The notes below the pieces were generated by a model. The model was not told the DNA's origin, ran no database searches, and saw only the letters and a list, made by a program, of their open reading frames with translations. From Absidia repens (taxonomy: Eukaryota > Mucoromycota > Mucoromycetes > Mucorales > Cunninghamellaceae), in NCBI GenBank assembly GCA_002105175.1, contig MCGE01000004.1:496001-560000 (forward strand): 64,000 nt of DNA, read 5' to 3'. How positions within the stretch are numbered: the first letter of the stretch is position 1; every line of letters starts with the position of its first letter. A program made the translations under genes and the position numbers. Shown one piece after another: positions 35,502-45,644 of the stretch.

Positions 35502-37328
35502 TCATGATTGAGTGAGAGCACCAGTGCCGTGGACAATCGACTGAGCTTTGGATACCATATCCCACAACGGTTTTGATAGCTGTGCCAGGGCACGCACATG
35601 CTCCGGTTGTACCTTTTTACGTAACGACTGCAAGTTCTTGAGCGCCTCATCCCAATCGTCCAGTTCCATAAATGCCGGATATGGCTGTTGCTGTTGTGAA
35701 ACGTCTTGATAGTTACCAGGCGATTGTCGTTCGGTCTCAGAGGCCATTCTTGTTGATGTCAAAGCAGAAGAAGAGCTGGTTGAGCTTGGTGAAGGTGGAA
35801 AAAGGGTGCTATTGGTGGTGGTATTAGAGCGATTAAGAGATGATGGATGATGAAAGGACGTCGTCATGTCGTTGTCGTTTTCGTCATCGTCGTTGTCGTT
35901 TTTGTTGTTAATGCTATTGTTGTTGTGGTCGTTATTGTTGTCTTTGTTGCTTTTATTGGTAATAGTACATGAGAGTGTAGTAGGTGTGGGACGTAACAAA
36001 GGCGGTAATGAGATTGGTGGTAAAGATGCATTTGTTGATGATGATACCGACGGGGTGGATGATGGGGAGCCAGCTCGACCGTCGCGGTAAAAGGGATCAA
36101 AGTGGGCAGATCGTCGCTCGGATGAAATGGGTGGAAGTGACAGGGAGGGAGAAGGTGAACTGTCTCCTCTAATTGATGATAAAGCGGCTGGTGGATGTTG
36201 ATAAAATTGGTGATGGTACGGAGATTGTTGACGAAGACCGTTTATGTACGGTGTAGCTATAGTATGGGACGAGGTACTAGAGGAAGGTAGTAATTCCGTA
36301 GTTGCAGGTAATCCGGTTCTTTTGGGTACAATATAATCTTCAATCGCTGGGACCGATAATGCTGATTTTGCTGAGGTGATTGATGAAGAAGGCTGATGAT
36401 GTTCAGATGCAGTATCCAGCTTGTTTCGTTTCCCCTTTGTTTGTTGATTCGGTTCACCGTCCTTCGCTTTGGCCCGTTTTCGATACGGTTTTCGAATTTT
36501 CTTTGGCTGCTGTTGCTGTTGATCGTCCTCTAGAGGTGCCTCCACACTATGTTGCTGCTGTCCCGTGTTGTCATTTTGAATCAGTTCGTCGTCGTCGTCG
36601 CCATGTCCGTCGCCACCACTGCCCATGACAATCAATCGTTTCCGTCGTTTGATAACACTACGTTTCATACTGACCGGTCGATGGACGTTGTGTAGTTTGT
36701 AATAGAGGCCACACGCATTGCAGATGGTGTTTCCTTGATCATCTCGACGCCATAATCTATACAATTAAAAGAAGTAAAGTCAAGTGAATACAATGTTGAA
36801 TAGTCAATATATTGTTAATGAACTTACGGTGTTGAAATTGCTCTACAGTTACTGCACACAAGAGAGTGGCGATTGACTTGATGTTGGTTGAAAGTAGGGC
36901 AGCCAGCACATGAGGAAGATCCACCAGTACCATTACACTTGCCGCCTCCAGGACATGAGCCAGCAGCAGGTTCACTCATCCCATGACCTTCGCATCCACC
37001 GGTTGCAGCAGCATTGTCTGACTGTTGTTGCTGTTGCTGTTGTTGTTTCTTGGGTTGAATATTGCGTTTCATTGTTGTTGGTCGATAAGTATGTCTTGCT
37101 TTGAAGTAGAGACCACAAGCATTGCAAATAGTGTCACCATTGGGACCTCGTCTCCATAGCGGGGTTGAAGTGGTGCCACAGTTAGCACAATTGGTAGCCG
37201 ACACCTGATTCATCATGGTCTTCGTCGAGGAAGTATCGGACGATACATCTGTATCTGGCAGCGGCTTTTTCAATTGGTTGTGTGTCGTTAATGTAGGCTG
37301 TAACTTTTGTTGCTTCTTCTGTTGCTGA

Positions 37329-37368
<40 letters not shown>

Positions 37369-37564
37369 CATTTTCTTCTGCGGTGGATGCTATTGTTGAC
37401 GTAGCATTGGAGTGTTCGATGTCTTGATGACCTGAATTTGCTGATGATTGTTGTGGAATGGTCGCATTGGGAGTTGTTGACGAGGAAGAGGAAACAGAAG
37501 TTAATGGTAATCTGTTTGTAGTGTTTGTGAAAGTCATCGGAGAAGGTGTACTGACAGTATTCAT
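35502..37564 (-). CDS. Two-finger GATA repressor of iron uptake (SREA/Urbs1/Fep1 type)
   Basis: Two exons: 37564-36828, 36756-35502; 663 aa. Finger 1 is CANC-x17-CNAC ([19 protein letters not shown], residues ~142-166) and finger 2 is CSNC-x17-CNAC, split by the intron at ISTP|LWRR. Between them lies the diagnostic Cys-rich region with [19 protein letters not shown], which in SreA/Sre1/Fep1 binds iron or an Fe-S cluster. This combination identifies the siderophore/iron-uptake repressor rather than a nitrogen-type GATA factor. A polyGln block (residues ~62-78) precedes finger 1 and a second one follows it. The C-terminal half is Ser/Pro/Asn-rich with a basic patch and ends with a helical region ([19 protein letters not shown]). 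Start at MNTVSTPS; the upstream in-frame extension is a Phe-rich translation of a low-complexity leader. Confidence 0.93.
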
Positions 37565-40232
37565 TATTTCATCAAATACATACAGTACAAAAAATAAAGT
37601 GTTGAGTAAAAGGAAAACAAAAAGCGAAAACAAAAAACAAAAAAAACGAAAAAAAAAGAACACCGACACACGATTAAAAAAAAGCGGAGTGTGAATCATG
37701 GTGACATTTTCAAGTGCCAGGTGAAAACACTGTCAATTTATTTGACACATAAATTTTTTGACTACTGTCAAATCATGACAACAGCAATAAAAATGATCAT
37801 AATAATAGCAATAAATAACAGTGATACTAAAATAAATACTAAAACTAATACTATTACTAGCAATAGCACTGATAGTAATAATACCATCGATGCTTGAACG
37901 GGAGAGTGAAAGAACAGTCATAGTCAAGATCACCGATGCAAGCCATTGTATCAGTAGTCACCTGCAACAACCGAAGTGAGTGAGTGAGGAGCGAAGATTC
38001 ACGTTCTGCACCAGGAGACATCCTTGCCACATCGATTCAAAAAGCCATTTCATCCAGGGGTAGAGGAGTCGTTTCGAGTTTCAATTTCATCAAAAAAAAA
38101 GTATATGAAAATCTGCCTTGACCACAAAGCGTTGGTCACGAAAAATCCACAATAAAAAAATAGCCTTTGTTTTTGTACATTAATATATCTCTTCCTGCCC
38201 ACCTCGTTCGCCCAAGAAATACTTACATTAAGATAGCTTGCCACAAGCTTCGATCCACCGGATCAATCACTTCATCTAATGTCCACACTAGATAATAAAC
38301 CCACTCAACCCCCTTTTAAGTCAGAGGGGGATCACCATCAGTATGACAACTCTATTTCACATCATATTTTCAGTGTACCTTTTTCTTTTCTATCGTCAAA
38401 TACATCCAAAGTAGGAAAGGGTGTCTTAAAGGTCATCCATTAATTTAGTATCGCCACCAAAAAGGAAACTAGAAAAACAGCCATGATGTCCCTAAGCAGT
38501 AGTAGATTTGGTAAATCTTTTTTTTCTCATCCACATCTCCTATTCTTTTTTTTTTATTTTTTTACCAGTCCGATTGTAGATCAAGTCCACCTTGGCATTT
38601 TCTGTGTAACCATTTTAAGCATATCGGTTTTGTAAAATCCACCAAAAAAATTATACGATCATGAAAATCGGCTCCACTAGCGGTACGATATTCATGACTG
38701 GGTGAACTATCCTAAAAATCATGCCGAATGAGTCAATCATGCAACAATGAATCCCGTCTCACCCCCCCTTTTTTTTTTCTTTACCTGTCAGTGATTTTTC
38801 ACGAACTTTTGTCATAAGCTTCTGATGCTATTTGTGGTGACAAGTGAGGGTCTTCATTGATGATAATCATAGCCACATGAGGAATAGAAAAAATGGAATA
38901 GTGCCTAGTTTGTCAGACGATATACTTCCTAGCACATTGCTGATTTCGCTTCCAGTTCTGAGTCATGATGTGCCTGAACTGTTCGTGCTGTTTCTTGGTA
39001 TTTGTTTGTGCCCAGTGATAGTGATGACATAGTTGTGTGTTGTTGGTCATTGAATATCTTATCTTTGTCGCTTCTCTATAAAAATATTTGAACGAGTGAA
39101 TGACGACAGCGATGAGATAGATAAAGTAGAGCTTTCCTGACGGTTTTACCTGTAGCAACCATGAGTAGTGTACTCGTCTTTTGCATATCAAATAGGTAGT
39201 GAAAGAGGTTTGAAATAAGTGTACTTCCAATTCTGTCCAAATGAATGAAAATGGGGACTAGAAACATAAGCATGTCCATAATTTACATTGAATTGTTGTC
39301 ATGCGCGACTTCCGTAACGTTGGTGTTCTTCACGGTTAATAATAATGGTGATATTTCGATGAGAGTCGAATGATGATAAATTGATGGGGACTAGTTTCAT
39401 CAATCCAAAATATTGAGCACGGTGGTTTGCTGTAGTAAGATCATCGGGCAGATGGTGTAGGGTTACTGTATACGGACTGTGAGTTGTGTAGGGGTAGAAG
39501 GGAAGCGAAAATAAAAGAGAAAGCGCCGGATTTGGGGGGTGAAGTAAGGACCCGCCGCACAGGCTCAAATTTAATAATTTTTTGTGACTGGGACTTGGGG
39601 CGGCGACATGCGATTCGATTCAATTGAAAGGGGGCATGGGGGGGGAGCGGATGGGGAAAAACATAAATAAAAAAGTAAAACCAATCATGAGTGCATGGGA
39701 AAAAAATGGCCTTATGATATATCGGGCATTTAGGCTTGGCTTCTCGTTTTCTTCCCCCATATCCCCCTACGCTGAAAACCCAGTCCTACCTTACCTTATC
39801 ATTTTTTTTTATTAATCCCCTTACCATTTTACTATACCATTCAAGAAGAGGGAGGGAGATGATGCTATAAAAAAAGAAACTTGTGGGTTGAAGGAAAAGA
39901 GGAGAGCCAAGCCTCTCCAGCCTAATGTGGGAGAAAAAAATGAGGGAAGGGGGGGGGAGGGTAGAAGGAAAGGGAGGCGGGTGACACGGAAATAATAGGG
40001 AGCATTCCAAATGACCCATGGACGCCCAGAAATTTCTATCCGCCCTCATATCCGGCAGTGACTCTCCCCGAGTCAAAAAAATCAAAACAAAAAAAAAACT
40101 TTTTTTCTCTCCCCCTCCCCCCAAAAAAAAAACTGGGTCAACTGGTACTTTTTAACCGACTTTTTTTCTTTTTCTTTCCTTTTCTCCTAACCTTTTTCTT
40201 TTACTTTCTTCATCCCATAATTTTTTTTCTCA
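37565..40232. other. Long divergent intergenic region, GATA repressor / HMG-box gene
   Basis: 2.7 kb without a gene I can support. It has a low-complexity AATA/ACTAA stretch (37770-37885), G-rich and A-rich runs (39620-39980) and a long CT-rich tract just before the HMG-box start (40150-40215). On the minus strand at 39160-39080 a GTAAAA...TTTTTATAG pair could be a UTR intron, but no family-like protein results. Confidence 0.45.
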
Positions 40233-40948
40233 ATGCCTAAAGCTCAAGTAAGTTTTAAATTGACACGTTTCACTGACCTTTTAATAACCCCTCTTTCTTT
40301 CTTCTGTTAGGTATCTGATATTTTACTGTCTATTGGTCAAGACTTTACAAAGCTTGGTAGTCTACTTGCTAACAACAAGGCGGAAGTCCTGGCTGCTAGC
40401 TCCAATGTTAAAGCTGCTTCCTCTCATCCCCCAAAGAAACGTGTCAAGAAGGATATTCATGCCCCCAAGAGAAATATCACCTCATACCTCCACTTTAGCA
40501 ATAAGAACAGAGAACGCCTAGTCAGGGATAACCCAGACCTTGCCCAAACCGAAATCGCGAAACTCATGGGTGAAGAGTGGAGAAAACTGACTGATGCTGA
40601 AAAAGAGGCAAGTTCCCCCCCCACCCCTCTCCCTTTCTCTCCCTCATCATCATTGTCAACTTTTTCCCAATCTCATCTTCCCCCTTCCTCTTTCTTTTTG
40701 TCCCTTTGACTAACCTTTATTATTATACCCTATAGCCTTTCCAAAAATTGGCCAACGAAGACAAGGCCCGTTTTGACAAAGAAATGGCCGCTTACAAGCC
40801 TGGTGAAGTCAAGGAAGTCGCCACGTCCACCGCACCTGCTAAGAAAGCCCGCACCGCCTCTCCTTCCCCTGCTCCTGTTGCTGCCGAAGCCCCTGCTCCT
40901 ACCGAATCTACCAAGTCAAGCAAGAAACATAAGAAGCACAAGAAATAA
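40233..40948 (+). CDS. HMG-box chromatin protein (Nhp6/Hmo1-like)
   Basis: Three exons: 40233-40247, 40311-40607, 40736-40948; 174 aa. The first exon codes only MPKAQ. An N-terminal helical region (SDILLSIGQDFTKLGSLLAN, residues 6-30) and a Pro/Lys linker precede the HMG box (~residues 58-128): APKRNITSYLHFSNKNRE, EIAKLMGEEWRKLTDAEKEP and FQKLANEDKARFDKEM. The tail is Ala/Pro/Lys-rich, ending in SSKKHKKHKK, a likely nuclear-localisation and DNA-backbone contact region. The N-terminal helix distinguishes it from minimal Nhp6. Intron 2 uses a GC donor (GAG|GCAAGT at 40608), required to read AEKEPFQKL. A long CT-rich tract lies immediately upstream. Confidence 0.92.
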
Positions 40949-41238
40949 GCAGGACTTTGTCTTTTTTATCTTTTATTTATACAATGATCTATATCCACAA
41001 ACACCCACATCCCCACACACCCCTCATATACACTCTCTCACACACACACTGATATATATATATACATATATATGCGCAATCTAGTATAGTATAGTTTAGC
41101 TGTAGTCGATATTCATCTTCCCCCCTTTTTTTTTATTATATAAATATCTTTTGCCGTTGGCATCCAAATAAAAACAAAATAAAAATTCATATACAAATTC
41201 ATTGAAAAACAAAGTGATGATAGCGAATGTGATAAAAA

Positions 41239-43245
41239 CTAAGGAAGATGGGGATTGATAAAAGTAGGTTGTAAACTAAGGACAGATGCCAACCTTGGGT
41301 GGACTTGTACTTGGAAAGGTTTCAATGGAGCATGTTCACCATCAATGGCCACAAACGCATCTTGACCTGGGCTAGGTTTGGGAGTCAATCGGAAGGCCCT
41401 GATTTTGTAATATTCCACCTATAAAACACCCCACCCCCAAAAAAGTGAGTTATTATGATTTATACGTACAGATTCTCCCCCAACCCTTCCCCCCCCCTTG
41501 CATCCTGTCAGTCTCTGCCATACACACACACACACACACCCTCCTCGCTATCTCCCCCTCTGTTCCCCCCTTTTTTTTATACCCAGCTACTAACAATTTT
41601 CGAATCCAGATGGGCCCCTTTTTCCACCTTGTCAAAGACAGCCAATTGTTTCAAGAAACCATGAGTACCACGGACCAGTAATAAATCCAAGAGCCCGTCA
41701 TTAGGCAATGCACAAGGATGACTGAGCATACCTCGAGCAAGGTAAGGAGTTTTGCTGGCCAAAAAGAAAGAAACATTGTCATCGATTTTGGTCCATTCTT
41801 CAGGCACAGGATCGGTCAAGGCGGGAATTGTCATGGCATCATCATTTTCACTCATCTCCACCCAGGTTGCCGAGTCATGGGCCGTGTCATAGTGTCGTTG
41901 GATCGTTTCCTTACTAGTCATAGCAATGTCAACGGCGGTTTCCATCCCATACGTCGTCCCAGACATAATTTCTTTTAATAGCCCAAGTACTGTTCGCCCA
42001 TCCCCCATCCATCTATTGCATATTCAAAAAAAAAAAAAAAAAAAAAAAGTTAGCAAATGATAATAGGCAAGTCGGTATCCTTTCTTTTTTTTCTTTTTTT
42101 TTTGAATCACTTGCCGCAAATGTTCAGTACCCAGGTCGGCATAAGAGGTAATGCCATAATTTTGAGAAAGGAATGAATAGTAGCGGTGGTCATCATAGGC
42201 AACTGAGCAGATATCCAGGGCCAAGGGTCGGCCTTTGATGACTTGAACGGCAGCATAGATCGGATCAAACCCACGTCGCTCACCTAACATAGAAATGGAC
42301 AAGGCATTTCCGGTGCCCCCAGGAATGACGCCCAGCAAAAGCTGACGTATGGCTTGATGTGCATCCGGTCTTGATAATAACCCATTGATCACCTCATGAA
42401 TTACTCCATCCCCACTGACCGTCACCATCGCATCATATGCTTGAAGATCCACCTGTTTCGCAATGTCCATAGCATGACCTTGATATTCCGTATCTGGATC
42501 AAACAATAGCAAGTCAGCTGATAGTTGTCCTTATCACACAGACACACATACACACACAAAATTGCTGGCTTACATTGTACATCCATTGAGCACTTGGCAG
42601 CTTCAAAGATGGGTCGGACCTGGGTATCAAAGATTTCTTTGGCTTTGCTTTGACCACCGAATGGATTGATCAGGACCTTGAGACGTTTTTTCATCACAAG
42701 ACCTAATAATTACGAAAAAAAAAAAAAAAAGAGGATGAGATCCCATGTGCCAAATCATTCCCCCGCCCCCTCCCGGGGTTACCTTTATAGGCACCATCCA
42801 TCACGGTTGTGCAAAAGTCCAAACAGGCTTGTTCTTGGCCTCTTTCCACGGTATACATGAATTTGTAGAGATCCACCGGGCTCTGAGGGTCGTCAAAATG
42901 CTGAGGAATAATGGCGTGTATTTGTATCATGTGGGTCTTGCCATTGTAAAATACTTGAAGGAGATGCGTGTTGTCAATAGGAAGTAAAGTGGGGTCCGGG
43001 CCTTGGGGTCCTGGCGGAAGAGGGAAGCAGCCACAAGCATGTCGCGTCTTGACTAAATATATGAGAGGAAGAAAAAAAATGGAATGAAGCGATATATACA
43101 ATTCACTCCTCATTATCTGCATATATATATATATCCATTTACCTTTCTTATGGGCATTGAAGTCCCCTTCAATTCGAAGACCTTCGCCGTCATAGGTAAG
43201 TTCTACCGGGTGGAGTACCTTGGTCACTTTAAGGCTGTGTATCAT
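41239..43245 (-). CDS. Sphingoid long-chain base kinase (DAGK-catalytic family, Lcb4/5-like)
   Basis: Six exons: 43245-43143, 43052-42783, 42702-42574, 42493-42115, 42012-41595, 41418-41239; 492 aa. The N-terminal domain (~120 residues) is followed by the DAGK catalytic domain: RLKVLINPFGGQSKAKEIF, VTVSGDGVIHEVINGLLSR (nucleotide-binding SGDG), LLGVIPGGTGNALSISM (GGTGN) and ICSVAYDDHRYYSFLSQNYG. After the GC-AG intron comes HLRWMGDGRTVLGLLKEI, then a variable insert and the C-terminal NDGLLDLLLVRG and FRLTPKPSPGQDAFVAIDGE. It phosphorylates sphingosine or phytosphingosine to the 1-phosphate, a signalling lipid. The exon 4 donor is GCAAGT. Convergent with the HMG-box gene, 290 bp between stops. 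Confidence 0.94.
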
Positions 43246-43636
43246 TGTAGGTATAAATATAAAAAGAAGAAGATAAAGTACAAAACGAAGAAGGGGGGGC
43301 ACAGAGCAAAAAAAAGAAAAAAAAAAAAAGAGTTTATTTTTTTGGGGGTCCGAGTTTGTCAAAGACATTGATGTTGTTGTATCGTATCATGATCCTTTAT
43401 TAAATAGAGAAGAATGAAATCAAGTCGTCAATCATTTGCTAGATAAACAATTGATCATTGATGCTTGTATAAAAGGAAGACAGAGAGAAAGGGGAATAAT
43501 AATAATAATAAACGTAGTAAGAAAAAATATATGTATAAAAAAATGATGTGTGTACCAACTAAAATAATAACACTGTACTATAAAACTACTGCAGACCACC
43601 GTCACCAGCAAACACAATCGTCATCAGTCAGGACCA

Positions 43637-44515
43637 TTACATAGCCATGCTTGCTTTCAGAGCTTCCAATTCTTCTTCTTCATCATCTTCCACTCTTGTT
43701 TTATGACGTTCTAAGAATGAGACAAAAGATGGCGACAGTAAGTACAGATTAAACTATTTTCATGTCAAAAAAAAACTCTATTATTTTTACCTGGTTCGTG
43801 AGTAGGCACGTTGGGTGTGTATACAGCAGGAGCAGGTGTTTCCAGCATCTTGGCATCCAATTCTTCTTGTTCTAACTCTTCCAATTCATTCAATAAATCA
43901 TCTTCGTCCAGTTCTTCGCCCATGCCCACAGGTCGTGAGATAGCATCCGAGATTTCATTGGCCACGTCCATTTGATCACGAATATCATCCATAGTTGCAT
44001 CCACCTTGTCAATATCCCTAAACCATAAAAAAACAGTAATATATGATTGGTATATGTATACACTGTATCATGCATATCTGTAACTGAAACTTACATTGAT
44101 CCATGAATATTCTTCATAGCTTCAGCACCAGCACGCATAGCTCCCATAGTCTCCAAATTCACATTGGCATTTTCAATAGCCATCATTTGTGTTTCAATAG
44201 TCATCCGAGCCCCATTGATCTTTTCGATATTGACTTCAAAAGCCTTTTTTCGCTTCAACGCCATCAGTGCAGCTTATATAACAAAAACAAACATATGGTG
44301 AGTCAGGCGCGGGGTCATCTCTCCCACTTCCCACTCATTCCTATTTTACCTCTTCGGTTCTTGGTAGCATTGACTTTGGCAATCTTCAATTCATTTTCAA
44401 CCTTGGTTTCCAAATAAGTTTGTCGCTTTTCAAGCATATCCAATGTGTCCCGCAGTTTGTAAATGGCATCCTTGGCAGTTGTCTTGGTTTTGGCTTTTCC
44501 AAAAAACAGATTCAT
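43637..44515 (-). CDS. SNF7: ESCRT-III subunit Snf7/Vps32 (CHMP4)
   Basis: Four exons: 44515-44350, 44272-44095, 44017-43791, 43710-43637; 214 aa, typical for CHMP4. It starts MNLFFGKAKTKTTAKDAIYK, the amphipathic membrane-inserting N-terminus, followed by the basic helix-1 hairpin (LEKRQTYLETKVENELK, KNRRGAALMALKRKKAFE) and helices 3-4 (MAIENANVNLETMGAMRAG, DIDKVDATMDDIRDQMD). Acidic C-terminus: GEELDEDDLLNELEELEQEE, then EEEELEALKASMAM as the autoinhibitory/MIM-containing tail. Snf7 polymerises on endosomal membranes during multivesicular body sorting. The first intron ends in AAG, not the usual YAG. Divergent from the Cox14-like gene. Confidence 0.96.
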
Positions 44516-44849
44516 GGTAATATCGATAATGTGAAGGGAGGAGCGTTCAATTTAAAAGTTGTATGTGTATGTTTGCTTTGATTGTGTAGATGGTATATAT
44601 AAAGAGCAAAAACTAGTGTAGGTGATGATGATGGAGACACTAGTAACAAAAAAAAAGAAAAAGAAAATGGAAAAAAAAAAATAGGCCAAGCTTCCCTCCC
44701 ATCGTAAAAAAATAAGAGACGATAGGAGCGGTGTTTCAAACACCGAGCCCAACCCAAACGGAGGGTTTGGCCACTTATTGTTTCTTTTTTTCCTTTTCCC
44801 TGGCTCTTCCCTTTTGTACAAAAAAAAAAAAAAAAACTTCACCGCCACC
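44516..44849. promoter_or_regulatory. Bidirectional promoter, Snf7 / Cox14-like
   Basis: 334 bp between starts. Contains TATATAAA at about 44594-44601 facing either gene, A-rich tracts and, next to the Cox14-like start, an A run followed by ACCGCCACCATG, a strong start context. Confidence 0.5.
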
Positions 44850-45238
44850 ATGCCTTTAGGATCTAATCTTGCTGACCTTGCCCACAAATCGATGGTGCTC
44901 TTTCTTGCTGGTACCACTAGTAAGTCTTTAAATGTATGGGTATTTCTTTGCGTCCCTATACTCATGATAACTTCACCTTTGTCTATTTTTGATACAGTCT
45001 ACTATGTCACAAACATTAGCATTATGGTCAAGCACCGTATGGATTTGAAAAAGGAAGGTCGTTTGGAAGAAGAGTTGGTAAGTCTACTGAAAGCTGCACT
45101 AAGGGTTGTTTGTTAATGAATATCCAAAATGTCTTCTAAAAATTTCGATCTGTTTTTATTTGATAGGCCCGTATGAGCGCTATTGCATTTGGCAAGGAAA
45201 AGTCTTCCACTGATCAGCAATCGAGCACTTCCACTTGA
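44850..45238 (+). CDS. Small inner-membrane protein, Cox14-like
   Basis: Three exons: 44850-44919, 44998-45077, 45167-45238; 73 aa. One transmembrane helix (MVLFLAGTTIYYVTNISIMV, residues ~15-34) is preceded by LADLAHKS and followed by a basic/acidic amphipathic stretch (KHRMDLKKEGRLEEELARM) and a Ser/Thr-rich tail. This layout (short LAHK-type helix, single TM, charged helix) matches Cox14/C12orf62, a cytochrome c oxidase assembly factor that couples COX1 translation to assembly. Assignment rests on topology and a short motif, so a different small mitochondrial protein is possible. The start has an excellent context, GCCACCATG. Confidence 0.68.
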
Positions 45239-45644
45239 AAACACAATACACCTTTTGATCCCTACAACCACTTGTTATCTTCATGATTCCCTGACTCCAT
45301 CTTCCTCCAATTTTTTGCCTTTTAGTTTACACACCACACAAAAAGTCTTCATTTCACGCATAGTCTACCAACCCACCCTTCTCTACACACAGATACGCAC
45401 GATAAATATATATATATATAGTATATACAATAAAAGCCTTGATAGTAAATATATACATGATTTTTTTTTTTTTTTTTTTTTTTGCTTTGTTTTGTTTTTG
45501 TTGATTGTGTTTTTTATTTATTCTTGTCCCAATTGAAACCAATATACAAAAGATATGATACAAAATATAATAAAAGATGATGTGATATAATGTTGATGAT
45601 ACTATGACTATAAAACGGACGGGAATGGGGAAGGACTAGATAGT
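45239..45644. other. Convergent 3' flanks
   Basis: No gene. TA-rich run (45406-45430) and T run (45461-45483); 3'UTRs of the Cox14-like gene and Atg17. Confidence 0.5.

Noticed and set aside
37564..37699. N-terminal extension of the GATA repressor
   Set aside because: The added residues are mostly Phe/Leu from a T-rich leader; the ATG at 37564 is preferred.
38700..39300. Minus-strand frames with an intron-like GTAAAA...TTTTTATAG pair
   Set aside because: The joined frame gives no recognisable protein; could be a UTR intron or chance.
43246..43368. Upstream start for the sphingoid base kinase
   Set aside because: The extension is Phe-rich low complexity; MIHSLKVTKVLHPVEL is a normal start.
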